A DNA stretch of 64,000 nucleotides from Bacteroidaceae bacterium (GTDB lineage Bacteria; Bacteroidota; Bacteroidia; Bacteroidales; Bacteroidaceae): assembly GCA_017651315.1 (NCBI GenBank), contig JAGCDE010000020.1, forward strand, positions 1 through 64,000, given 5' to 3'. The translations under genes and the position numbers were made by a program. Every line of letters starts with the position of its first letter. Within the stretch, counting starts at the first letter, position 1. A model generated the notes under the pieces. It worked only from the letters and a program-made list of their open reading frames with translations, was not told where the DNA came from and searched no databases. Shown one piece after another: positions 25,127 to 33,764 of the stretch.

Positions 25127-26812
25127 ATGTCAAAATCACTACGTTTCGCGCTTTTAGGCGCAGGCCTCCTGATGTTGGCCGGATGCAAGTCTGGTATGGA
25201 CATGTCATCGGACTACTATGTCGTGACACCGGAAATACTTGAGGCAGTCGGCGGTGAGGTGCCTTATACTGTAACCGGCACTTTCCCTGCAAAATTCTTC
25301 CCTAAGAAAGTTGTGTGCACAGCAACTCCTGAACTCCGCTGGAACGGAGGTTCTGTAAAGGGACAGCCTGTAACCCTCCAGGGAGAGAAGGTTCAGGGCA
25401 ACAACAGGGTTGTCAATTACAAGGATGGCGGGACATTCACTTTCAAGGATGCTTTCAAGTATCAGCCGGAGATGGCCAAGTCTGAGCTATATGTAACTTT
25501 CAACGCATCAAAGAACGGCAAGAAGATAGAGATTGCTCCGGTCAAGATAGCCGATGGTGTCATCTCTACAGCCGAACTGTATTCTGAATCTGCAAAAAGC
25601 GCAAATACCGTAGCTTCACAGGATGCTTTCCAGCGCATTATCAAGCAGGCGAGGGATGCTAATATCATGTTCGTGATCCAGCAGGCCAATATCCGCTCAT
25701 CGGAAACCAACAGCGATGCCGTTAAGGCTCTCAAGGAATCAATGAAGAAATATGCTGCCGATGAGAACTATGAGATAGAGAACATACAGGTTTCCGCGTA
25801 TGCTTCACCTGACGGCGGACTTAAACTGAACGACAGACTGGCAAGCCAGCGTGAGTCAAATGCCGCGAACTATATCAAGAATGAAATAAAGAAGGCAAAG
25901 ATAGACGCTGATGTGGAATCCAGCTACACAGCCCAGGATTGGGATGGTTTCAAGGAACTGGTAAGCAAGTCAAACCTGCAGGACAGGGATCTTATCCTAC
26001 GTGTCCTTTCCATGTATGACGATCCCGAACGTCGTGAAGCTGAAATCAAGAACCTTTCAGCGGTGTATAACGATCTTGCCGCAGACATTCTTCCTCAACT
26101 GCGTCGTGCCCGTCTCACTCTGAACTATCAGATTATTGGCCGCTCCGACGATGAGATCAGGGAGACCTACAAGTCTGACCCCAGGGCCCTTGGCATTGAG
26201 GAGTTGCTCTATTCTGCAACCCTTACCTCAAACAAGGCCGAGAAAAAGGATATTTATACTACTGTGACCAGACTTTTCCCGAATGACTACCGCGCTTTCA
26301 ACAACCTCGGGGAGATTGCTTTCGGTGACGGGGATCTTGCCACTGCTGAATCTAATTTCAGAAAGGCGCTGCAGCTTAATTCTTCCGCTTCCGATGCCAA
26401 CACGAACATGGGCCTTCTCTGCCTTGCCCGGAACAATGCAGCCGAGGCAGCCACATATTTCGCAAAAGGTGGCGACAGCAAGGCCAACCAGGAGGCTTTG
26501 GGCAACATGTATATCGCTCAGGGACAGTATGAGCGTGCCCTTTCCGCTCTTAGGGGCAGCAACACAAATGCTGAGGCACTTGCCATGATCATGACCAAGG
26601 ACTATGCCGGTGCAAAGAGGGTTTTGGGCGCAATAAGGAATGCCGATGCCAATACCGCATATCTGCTGGCTATTGTAGCAGCACGCACCAACGATGCTGC
26701 CGCTGTGGCGCAGAATCTGCAGAAGGCGGTCAGTCTTGATCCTTCTTTGAAGAACAGGATAAAGAGTGATATAGAATTCATAAAGTATCAGAGTGCGCTT
26801 GCAGGTTTCTGA
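25127..26812 (+). CDS. Lipoprotein with OmpA-like and TPR domains
   Basis: This 561-residue protein has a lipoprotein signal (LLMLAGC). Residues about 25-150 are beta-rich. Residues about 165-270 resemble an OmpA-family peptidoglycan-binding fold, with IQVSAYASPDGGLKLNDRLASQR matching the GYASPxG..N..LS..RA pattern. Residues about 375-545 form TPR repeats (YRAFNNLGEIAFGDGDLATA, ANTNMGLLCLARNNAAEAA). It probably anchors the outer membrane to the cell wall and scaffolds partners. It is not PorE of the T9SS, whose domain order differs. dprA follows after 27 bases. Confidence 0.85.
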   Translation: MSKSLRFALLGAGLLMLAGCKSGMDMSSDYYVVTPEILEAVGGEVPYTVTGTFPAKFFPKKVVCTATPELRWNGGSVKGQPVTLQGEKVQGNNRVVNYKDGGTFTFKDAFKYQPEMAKSELYVTFNASKNGKKIEIAPVKIADGVISTAELYSESAKSANTVASQDAFQRIIKQARDANIMFVIQQANIRSSETNSDAVKALKESMKKYAADENYEIENIQVSAYASPDGGLKLNDRLASQRESNAANYIKNEIKKAKIDADVESSYTAQDWDGFKELVSKSNLQDRDLILRVLSMYDDPERREAEIKNLSAVYNDLAADILPQLRRARLTLNYQIIGRSDDEIRETYKSDPRALGIEELLYSATLTSNKAEKKDIYTTVTRLFPNDYRAFNNLGEIAFGDGDLATAESNFRKALQLNSSASDANTNMGLLCLARNNAAEAATYFAKGGDSKANQEALGNMYIAQGQYERALSALRGSNTNAEALAMIMTKDYAGAKRVLGAIRNADANTAYLLAIVAARTNDAAAVAQNLQKAVSLDPSLKNRIKSDIEFIKYQSALAGF

Positions 26813-26839
26813 TACTGCAATAATTAAAACAGTGAACAA

Positions 26840-27949
26840 ATGCCGGAAGATGAGCTTACGGCGTTGCTCACATTGAACAGGATAGATGGACTGGGAAGTG
26901 CAGGTGCAAGATTCCTGTATGAACAGTTAGGCAGCGCGAAGGAGATCTTCAAGTGCCGTGAACATCTGAAGGAACTGATACCCGGAGTCAGACAGAGCCT
27001 GATTGAGTCTCTGGACTGTTCCGGGTATTATTCTTTTGTCCGTGAAGAACTGGAGTTCATCGAGAGACACGGAATCAGTTGTATCACTTTTGCCGATGAG
27101 GGTTATCCGGCCAGGTTGAGAGATTGCAGCGATGCTCCTCTTGTACTGTTTAAGATGGGTAATGCCAATCTGAATGCCTTACATATTGTAAGCATTGTGG
27201 GTACCAGAAAGGCCACGGATTATGGTCTGGGTGTCTGTCGTTCCTTTATCAGGGAACTCTGTCGGTTGTGTCCGGACATTGTTGTCATAAGCGGACTTGC
27301 TTATGGGATAGATGTGCAGGCACATAAGTCGGCTCTGTCTGCCGGCTGCAGTACGATAGGTGTCCTTGCTCACGGACTGGACATGATTTATCCCTCTTCA
27401 CATAGGTCGATAGCCAAATCGATGCTGGAAAATGGTGCGCTTGTGACTGAATTCATGAGCAGAACAGTACCGTTCAAAAAAAACTTCGTGAAGAGAAACC
27501 GTATTATTGCCGGTCTTGCCGACGCGACAGTGGTTGTCGAGTCAAGGGCAAAGGGAGGCTCCCTCGTCACAGCCGAAATAGCGGAAAGCTACAACCGAGA
27601 CTGTTTCGCCTTTCCGGGAAGTGTAGGCGATCCGTGCTCGGTTGGCTGTAATGAACTTATAAGAACCAATAGAGCCAACCTGATTACATCAGCTGAGGAT
27701 TTCCTGAGTGCTATGAACTGGCGTACAGGGGCAGAAACCGCTCCTGTCCAGAAACTGTTGTTCCCTGATTTGTCTGATGACGAAAAAAGGGTTTTTGAAA
27801 GGATAAGACTCAAGGCGCACGGTGTCCATCTTAATACGGTAATGGTGGATTGTAACATCCCCTATACCAAGCTGACATCCATTCTTTTCTCCTTGGAGAT
27901 GAAGGGGTTGATAAAAGCGTCGCCCGGTTCTGTATATAAGCCTCTCTGA
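26840..27949 (+). CDS. dprA: DNA-processing protein DprA
   Basis: DprA binds incoming single-stranded DNA and loads RecA during transformation; it is also kept in many species without known competence. The 369-residue chain has an N-terminal helix-hairpin region (LLTLNRIDGLGSAGARFL) and a Rossmann-like core with VGTRKATDYG, SGLAYGIDVQAHK, GVLAHGLD and RNRIIAGLADATVVVES. A C-terminal winged-helix-like domain ends in LEMKGLIKASPGSVYKPL. It is convergent with the histidine kinase gene, 7 bases away. Confidence 0.96.
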   Translation: MPEDELTALLTLNRIDGLGSAGARFLYEQLGSAKEIFKCREHLKELIPGVRQSLIESLDCSGYYSFVREELEFIERHGISCITFADEGYPARLRDCSDAPLVLFKMGNANLNALHIVSIVGTRKATDYGLGVCRSFIRELCRLCPDIVVISGLAYGIDVQAHKSALSAGCSTIGVLAHGLDMIYPSSHRSIAKSMLENGALVTEFMSRTVPFKKNFVKRNRIIAGLADATVVVESRAKGGSLVTAEIAESYNRDCFAFPGSVGDPCSVGCNELIRTNRANLITSAEDFLSAMNWRTGAETAPVQKLLFPDLSDDEKRVFERIRLKAHGVHLNTVMVDCNIPYTKLTSILFSLEMKGLIKASPGSVYKPL

Positions 27950-27956
27950 CTTGATG

Positions 27957-28829
27957 TCATTTATGGAACCGTATAGGGAATGTCAAGCAGAAAGAGGAAC
28001 CTATTCCGTCATCATTGTGAGAGGCTGTTACAGTTCCTTCGGCGAGTTCCATAAGAGAACGGACGTAGGTTAGTCCAAGTCCATATCCCGGTACACTGTC
28101 ATCCGTTTTTTCCCGGAAGTGTTTTTGGAACAGCTCTTCGGCATCACAGCAGAACCCTCTTCCTTTATCTTTGACGGTTATTGAAACCTGATTACCGGTC
28201 TTTTTTGTCACAACGGTAATATCCGACCCTCTCGGACTGTATTTTACCGCATTGTTAAGCAGGTTTGACAGACCGGTTTCTATGATGTTCCTGTCTATGA
28301 CGGTTGAGTGTATTTTCGGGTCTGGCCGGAATATTATACGATGTCCGTCACTGGAGCAGAGAATATCATAGTCGGCAAGAATACTGTTTATCCAGGTATT
28401 CAGTTCTATCGTTTCCGGAACCAGATCCTCTCTTCTGATCTTGTTCCGGCTACCGTCCAGGATCAGATTGATCATGGATGTCATCTTGTTGACCTGGTTG
28501 TAGATTCCCTTTATACGTTCATAGTCTTTGTTGTCAAGGTCCATTTTTCTTAGCAGTTCCTTCACCGGACTGTATATCAGAAGCAGAGGAGTGCGAAGTT
28601 CATGAACTATGTTGGCAAGGAACGACAGCTTCTCTTCCATTTCCTCAGTCTCTTTATTTCTTTTACTTATCGCTTTAACCTTTTTCTTGAAAACGATACA
28701 AAGCGTAATAAGCATAAAGAGCAGCGCCAATGGAAAGACCGATGAAAAAGAGAGCAGGCTATGTTCCGGTATCTGCGTTTCCGCCTCGGTTAGTGCAATA
28801 TCAAGCACTGTGTAATAGAACTGTCCCAT
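27957..28829 (-). CDS. Membrane histidine kinase lacking a sensor domain
   Basis: This 290-residue kinase has a short N-terminal extracytoplasmic segment (about 26 residues), one membrane helix (about 27-47), a coiled linker and a HisKA/HATPase core. All catalytic motifs are intact: His76 in IVHELRTPL, the N box NLLNNAVKY (Asn193), G1 DKGRG (221-225) and G2 GYGLGL (248-253). It has no periplasmic sensor, HAMP, PAS or receiver domain. Its start shares one base with the stop of the upstream regulator gene, so the two are translationally coupled. It probably phosphorylates the Asp of that partner. The signal is unknown. A start further upstream would lie inside the partner gene. Confidence 0.88.
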   Translation of the reverse strand: MGQFYYTVLDIALTEAETQIPEHSLLSFSSVFPLALLFMLITLCIVFKKKVKAISKRNKETEEMEEKLSFLANIVHELRTPLLLIYSPVKELLRKMDLDNKDYERIKGIYNQVNKMTSMINLILDGSRNKIRREDLVPETIELNTWINSILADYDILCSSDGHRIIFRPDPKIHSTVIDRNIIETGLSNLLNNAVKYSPRGSDITVVTKKTGNQVSITVKDKGRGFCCDAEELFQKHFREKTDDSVPGYGLGLTYVRSLMELAEGTVTASHNDDGIGSSFCLTFPIRFHK

Positions 28830-30703
28830 CAGATTCTCTTTAATACGGATTCTTCTTTGAACTGTTTCGGGGTCATTCCTGTCTCCTGTTTGAACACAGT
28901 GCTGAAATACTGGCTTTCGCTGAAGCCGGTACATGCGGCGATTTCGTTTATCTGCTTGTCTGTATTAATGAGCAGTTCTTTCGCAGCTTCCATTCGGAGT
29001 TGCTTTATATACCGGCCGGCAGACATACCAAGCAGGTTGCTGGTTTTAAGGAACAGTGAGGTTCTGGACATGCATAGTCTTTCAACGAGGAAGGAGACAT
29101 CCAGTTTGGGGTTGTCAATATTCTCTTTTATCAGTTTGTTCAGTTTGACGACAAAATGCTCGTCAGCCACACAATGTGTCATGTTACCTGTTATGTCGGA
29201 AAAGAGTTTTCCGGAATATTGTTTCCTGATTTCCTGTCGGTTCTTTATCAGGCTGCATACCATTTTGTAGAGCAGGTTAAGATCGAATGGCTTGGCGAGA
29301 TAGGCATCGGCTCCGGTCTTGTATCCCATTTCCTGTACCTTGGGATTAGTCCTTGATGTCAGCAGTATCACGGGAATATGTGACAGGTCCGGGTTGGACT
29401 TGATCTTCCTGCACAGGTCAAACCCGTTCATGCGTGGCATCATAATGTCGCTTATGACAATATCGGGCATCTTGGCGGTGATAGTTTCCAGCGCCTGTTT
29501 CCCGTCCGGTTCCGTGTATATGTTTCTGAAGAACGGACGCAGTTCATTCTTCATATAATCCAACAGGTCCTGCTGGTCGTCCGCTATAAGCAGTGAGGCG
29601 TTTGCTGTTTCATTTTCCGGCTTATCTTCGTTTATTTCATGATGTGCATTTCCTGACTCAAATCTGTATGGCTGTGACAGTTCTTCGGTCAGGCTGGAAT
29701 CAGATAGCGGAATGGCAGGAATCTTGATATGGATTACTATTCCAGACTGGGTTGACCCTGATCTGATCATGATATCACCTCCCATAAGATTCATCCTGAT
29801 TCTTGCTGTCGAGAGATTCCTTCCGCTTTCAGGAATTATGGAATCCTTTTTTCCCGGGTTTCCGGTCTCGAACAACTTCTCCTTGTCAAAGGGCAGTTCA
29901 AGGTTGCGGCATTCGACTGAAAGGAGATAATACCCTTTTTTCTCTGTTGTCCTAAGTGTCAGTGTGCAGTCGTCGTTACAGTATGAAACGATACACTCCA
30001 GAACAGCGTAAAAAGCTTCGGATGTTATCTCCTTGTCCAGAATGACAGAATCAATTGAAGGATCGGGTTCGGACTTGATCACAATGTTCCTGCTTTCATT
30101 ATTGACCATGAATTCGTCGGCAAGGTAATCAATCCAATTGTTCAGTTCCACCGATTCGGTGTTCACACCTTTCTTTTCTATGCCCTCGTCTGTCTCCTCC
30201 ATGATGATATTGACCATGCGGGTCATTATATCGGTCTGCTGAAGGACGGATTCCAGCCTTGTCCTGGTTATTATGTCTGTCCGGCTTGATTCAATGATGT
30301 TTTTGACGGGATTATAGATCATGGACAGGGGAGTCTTGAGCTCGTTTGCAAGATTGTGGACAGCGGTATTGTCGGATGCCTTTTCTTTAAGCAGTTCATC
30401 CCTTTCTCTCTCAATCCGCTTCCTGGTGCGTAAAGACAGGAATAACAATATAGCGGAAGCTGAAAGGGCTCCAAGGGAGATTACGGCCGGAATAAGCGAT
30501 ATAACCTTACTGTTTCTGTTGAAGTCAATTCCGCTTGTGTGCAGTTGTTGTCCGTAATCAGTCTGAAATATAAAAACAGGTTTGTCACTCTCCGTTTCCG
30601 GAAGGATTGGATCTGCAGAAAGGATTGCTGCTGATGATAACTGCACCTGTATTGATAAGATGCAGACCACCATTTTCTTCATTGCTTTAGAAAAGTCTGT
30701 CAT
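28829..30703 (-). CDS. Pseudokinase-receiver-AraC hybrid regulator
   Basis: This 624-residue protein has the C-terminal layout of Bacteroides hybrid two-component regulators but no large periplasmic sensor. Residues about 8-30 look like a signal peptide, about 35 periplasmic residues follow, and a membrane helix spans about 67-91. The kinase-like part is degenerate: the H-box reads LANELKTPL with Asn120 in place of His, the N box is AVLECIVSY, and G1 and G2 are lost. The receiver is intact (Asp375/376, phospho-acceptor Asp419 in ISDIMMPRMNG, Lys471 in AKPFD). The last 100 residues are an AraC-type helix-turn-helix (FSESQYFSTVFKQETGMTPKQF). A start at 30682 is an alternative. It is inferred to be a membrane-bound DNA-binding regulator phosphorylated in trans by the kinase encoded next to it. 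Confidence 0.88.
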   Translation of the reverse strand: MTDFSKAMKKMVVCILSIQVQLSSAAILSADPILPETESDKPVFIFQTDYGQQLHTSGIDFNRNSKVISLIPAVISLGALSASAILLFLSLRTRKRIERERDELLKEKASDNTAVHNLANELKTPLSMIYNPVKNIIESSRTDIITRTRLESVLQQTDIMTRMVNIIMEETDEGIEKKGVNTESVELNNWIDYLADEFMVNNESRNIVIKSEPDPSIDSVILDKEITSEAFYAVLECIVSYCNDDCTLTLRTTEKKGYYLLSVECRNLELPFDKEKLFETGNPGKKDSIIPESGRNLSTARIRMNLMGGDIMIRSGSTQSGIVIHIKIPAIPLSDSSLTEELSQPYRFESGNAHHEINEDKPENETANASLLIADDQQDLLDYMKNELRPFFRNIYTEPDGKQALETITAKMPDIVISDIMMPRMNGFDLCRKIKSNPDLSHIPVILLTSRTNPKVQEMGYKTGADAYLAKPFDLNLLYKMVCSLIKNRQEIRKQYSGKLFSDITGNMTHCVADEHFVVKLNKLIKENIDNPKLDVSFLVERLCMSRTSLFLKTSNLLGMSAGRYIKQLRMEAAKELLINTDKQINEIAACTGFSESQYFSTVFKQETGMTPKQFKEESVLKRI

Positions 30704-30724
30704 GGCAAGTCATGATATTTTTCA

Positions 30725-30732
30725 CAAAACTA
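30725..30732 (-). promoter_or_regulatory. Bacteroidota -7 element for the regulator/kinase pair
   Basis: On the minus strand this reads TAGTTTTG, fitting TAnnTTTG, about 21 bases before the ATG at 30703 and 42 before the alternative at 30682. No clear -33 element. Confidence 0.5.
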
Positions 30733-30826
30733 ACAAGACTGTTTAATTATTTTGTGCTTTGATAGGTATATTTGTTTAGATTTAACATTTAAAAACAAAA
30801 ACTGTTTCCTGTTTTGGTATTATTAA

Positions 30827-30862
30827 CAAAAAGGGGATACGGTGCAATGCATCGCATCCCCT
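30827..30862 (-). terminator. Intrinsic terminator after mdh
   Basis: On the minus strand a 9-bp stem with one mismatch (30853-30861 with 30833-30841) closes an 11-base loop and is followed by TTTTTG. It lies 22 bases after the mdh stop. Confidence 0.85.
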
Positions 30863-30883
30863 GTGGTCTATTAACCCTACAGG

Positions 30884-31882
30884 TCAGAGATTCGGGTTGT
30901 ATTTGTTCCACTCGCTTACCGCGGGCAAAACGCCAAGTGAGATAACCTCGTCGCGCATGGCCTGCAGATGTTTGTAGCTGGCCTCGATATCGGCCATTTC
31001 TGTAGCGGTACCCTTGACATCGGTGTAATGAACGCCGGAAGCATCGATTGTTGAAGGCATAGCCATCATGACATTCCGGAACTGCGAGTTGTTTACATAG
31101 CAGCCTGCCGGCCACTCAAACTTCTCACCACCCATGGCAGCGCCAATCATCTCGATTGATACGAATGACGGGCTCTGGAAAGATGAACGTCCGCGAAGCT
31201 CGATTATCTTGGCACCACCCTTGATGACATCCTGCTTCATCTGTGCCCACTGCTCGTTTGTAAGAGCGGGAGTGCCGATGATGTCGGTCAGAGGCTTGCC
31301 GTCAATCTTGGCGGTTGATGCGAACACTGCCATCTGCTCACCGTGACCGCCGTAAGTGCGGGCGGTGGTAACCTTGTCCTGAGCTATGCCGAAGTGCTTG
31401 GCCAGTGCGCTCTGCAGACGTGTGCTGTCAAGAGCAGCCAGGGTTGTGATCTGTGAAGGTTTCAGACCTGAGTAAACCAGGGTTACCAGACCGGTGATAT
31501 CGGCCGGGTTGAAGATTATGACGCAGTGCTTCAGATCGGGGCAGTAGGTCTTGATGTCCTTACCCAGCTGTTCGGCTATCTTGGCGTTGCCGACCAGCAG
31601 GTCCTCACGGGTCATGCCCGCCTTACGGGGTGCACCGCCTGATGAAACCATGTATTTGGCATCCTTGAAAGCCTCCTCGACCTTGTCGGTGAAGGTGATG
31701 TTCACACCGGGGAATGCGCAGTGGCGGAGTTCCTCAACCACACCCTCCAGACCGGGCAGATAAACATCATAAAGACAGATGTTTGACGACAGTCCCATCA
31801 TGATGGCGGTTTGTGCCATGTTTGATCCGATCATACCGGCTGCGCCTGAGATGACCAGCTTTTCGTTTGTAAGAAACTTCAT
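30884..31882 (-). CDS. mdh: Malate dehydrogenase
   Basis: The enzyme interconverts malate and oxaloacetate with NAD. In Bacteroidales it works in the reductive branch leading to fumarate and succinate, so it links functionally to the sdh genes at the left edge. The 332-residue chain has SGAAGMIGSNMAQ as the NAD-binding loop, SGGAPRKAGMTREDLL as the mobile loop, and RTYGGHGEQMAVF with the catalytic His. The ATG at 31882 is chosen over an in-frame codon 14 residues upstream. Confidence 0.95.
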   Translation of the reverse strand: MKFLTNEKLVISGAAGMIGSNMAQTAIMMGLSSNICLYDVYLPGLEGVVEELRHCAFPGVNITFTDKVEEAFKDAKYMVSSGGAPRKAGMTREDLLVGNAKIAEQLGKDIKTYCPDLKHCVIIFNPADITGLVTLVYSGLKPSQITTLAALDSTRLQSALAKHFGIAQDKVTTARTYGGHGEQMAVFASTAKIDGKPLTDIIGTPALTNEQWAQMKQDVIKGGAKIIELRGRSSFQSPSFVSIEMIGAAMGGEKFEWPAGCYVNNSQFRNVMMAMPSTIDASGVHYTDVKGTATEMADIEASYKHLQAMRDEVISLGVLPAVSEWNKYNPNL

Positions 31883-31921
31883 AGTTTTAGTATTTTGGTT
31901 CTTTGTTGTAGTCTTGGTATG

Positions 31922-31929
31922 CAAAAGTA
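31922..31929 (-). promoter_or_regulatory. Bacteroidota -7 element for mdh
   Basis: On the minus strand this reads TACTTTTG, fitting TAnnTTTG, about 39 bases upstream of the mdh ATG. Confidence 0.65.
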
Positions 31930-32008
31930 ATCAAATAGTCTGATGATTGGTATTTTAATTCCAAAAACTTGCATTAATTTAGCATCGTGAAACAAAAGGA
32001 ATACGATA

Positions 32009-32530
32009 ATGGCTATCATCAGATCAGTAAGGGGATTCACTCCCGTAATCGGTAATGACTGCTTTTTGGCGGACAACGCTGCTGTCATAGGTGATGTAGT
32101 GATTGGTGAGGGATGCAGCATCTGGTTCGGAACTGTTATTCGCGGTGACGTGAACTCCATCCGCATAGGCAATGGAACCAACATCCAGGACGGGACTGTT
32201 ATTCATACTCTTTACCAGCGTTCCACAACTACAATAGGTGACAATGTATCGGTGGGTCATAATGTGACCATACATGGAGCAGAGATAAAGGACAATGCCC
32301 TGATAGGTATGGGTTCGGTAGTGCTGGACCACGCTGTCGTTGGGGAGGGTGCGATAGTAGCAGCCGGTTCAGTCGTTTTGGGCAAGACGGTCATCCCTCC
32401 CAACACCATCTGGGCAGGCGTTCCTGCCAAATATGTCAAGGATGTCGATCCGGAACAGGCTAAGGAGATGAACCTGCGTATAGCGCATGATTATCACATG
32501 TACGCCGGCTGGTATGACGAGGAGGGTTAA
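32009..32530 (+). CDS. Gamma-carbonic anhydrase family protein (left-handed beta-helix)
   Basis: This 173-residue protein is built of hexapeptide repeats ([LIV]GxxxxI pattern, for example AAVIGDVVIGEGCSIWFG). It carries three His residues suited to bind zinc, in TVIHT, VGHNV and TIHG. The family includes active carbonic anhydrases and acyltransferase-like proteins such as PaaY/YrdA. Hydration of CO2 is likely but unproven. Its stop overlaps the convergent waaA stop by four bases. Confidence 0.92.
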   Translation: MAIIRSVRGFTPVIGNDCFLADNAAVIGDVVIGEGCSIWFGTVIRGDVNSIRIGNGTNIQDGTVIHTLYQRSTTTIGDNVSVGHNVTIHGAEIKDNALIGMGSVVLDHAVVGEGAIVAAGSVVLGKTVIPPNTIWAGVPAKYVKDVDPEQAKEMNLRIAHDYHMYAGWYDEEG

Positions 32531-33756
32531 TCCAGCCCTATTTCACCGAGGATACGGTCGGAGGTTCCGCTGCTTTTGCGTACATAGTCCCCTGCGGCAC
32601 GTCCTGCCTTCTTCATGAAGGCGGGGTCGCTTATGAACTTGTCTATGAGAATCCTCAGACTGTAGGCATCAGTCACTTCAAAACCGCCTTTCAGCCTTTT
32701 CAGTTCCTGGGCTTCATTGAATCTCCTGTTGTTGGGTCCGAACAGGACCGGAATATCGAATACGGCAGGTTCGAGAATGTTGTGGATACCTACTCCGAAA
32801 CCGCCTCCCACGTATGCCAGATGTCCATAGCGGTATATGGATGAGAGTAATCCTATTGTGTCAATGATGAGAGTGTCGCATTTGGAAACATTGTCCATTG
32901 TGGCTTTTGAGAGGCGGATGTGGCTGTTTCCTTCAAGACGGTTCTCTATGGATACAAGATGCTCCTCGTGTATCTCGTGAGGGGCTATGATAAGCTTCCA
33001 GTTCTTCTTTCCCCTGAAGTATGGAATAAACAGTTCCTCGTCCTGAGGCCATGAACTGCCGGCAATGAATGTCGGATTGCCATTCACAAATTTTTCTATG
33101 ATGGGAAACTGTCGTGATGTTGAAGCCACCTCGATAACCCTGTCACATCGGGTGTCACCCACTATTGAGACACATTCGATGCCTATGCTTCTTAGCAGGT
33201 CCTTGGAATGACGGTCCTGGACAAACAGGTGCTTGAAGTTCCTAAGTGCATTGGCATAACCTTTACCGTACCATTTGAAGAAAAGTTGCTCGGGTCGGAA
33301 TATGGATGAAATGCTGTATGTGTCGATTTCTCTCCTGTGAAGTTCATCGAGGAAATTAGGCCAGAATTCATACTTGATGAAGAAGGCTTTCTTGATTCTA
33401 ACCGAATCCAGGAACTTTATAACACTGAACCTGAAATCAAACGGTATGTAGCACACTATATCCGCGTATTTATAGTCCTTGCGCACCTCATATCCTGAGG
33501 GAGAGAAAAAAGTCAGCAGAATCTTGCATTCCGGATGTTTTTTCAGAAGTCTCTCTATCAGGGGACGGCCCTGTTCGAATTCGCCTAACGATGATGCATG
33601 GAACCAAAGATAGGAAGATTCGGGGTCTACCTGTTCCTTGAGGGTCTTGAATATCTGTTTGTGTCCCTTTATGAGCAGGCGTGCTTTTCTGTTGAACAGG
33701 GAAGCAATCATTATGCCACCTGCATAGAAGGGAATCATAAGTTGATACAGGATCAT
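32527..33756 (-). CDS. waaA: 3-deoxy-D-manno-octulosonic acid (Kdo) transferase
   Basis: The enzyme adds Kdo to lipid A at the inner membrane. The 409-residue protein has an N-terminal membrane-proximal segment, then YLWFHASSLGEFEQGRPLI near residue 50 with the catalytic Glu region. It continues with TFFSPSGYE, FIAGSSWPQDEE and the C-terminal nucleotide-sugar motif YVGGGFGVGIHNILEPA. It starts 8 bases after the gltX stop in the same transcript. Confidence 0.96.
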   Translation of the reverse strand: MILYQLMIPFYAGGIMIASLFNRKARLLIKGHKQIFKTLKEQVDPESSYLWFHASSLGEFEQGRPLIERLLKKHPECKILLTFFSPSGYEVRKDYKYADIVCYIPFDFRFSVIKFLDSVRIKKAFFIKYEFWPNFLDELHRREIDTYSISSIFRPEQLFFKWYGKGYANALRNFKHLFVQDRHSKDLLRSIGIECVSIVGDTRCDRVIEVASTSRQFPIIEKFVNGNPTFIAGSSWPQDEELFIPYFRGKKNWKLIIAPHEIHEEHLVSIENRLEGNSHIRLSKATMDNVSKCDTLIIDTIGLLSSIYRYGHLAYVGGGFGVGIHNILEPAVFDIPVLFGPNNRRFNEAQELKRLKGGFEVTDAYSLRILIDKFISDPAFMKKAGRAAGDYVRKSSGTSDRILGEIGLD

Positions 33757-33764
33757 TTTCAGAA

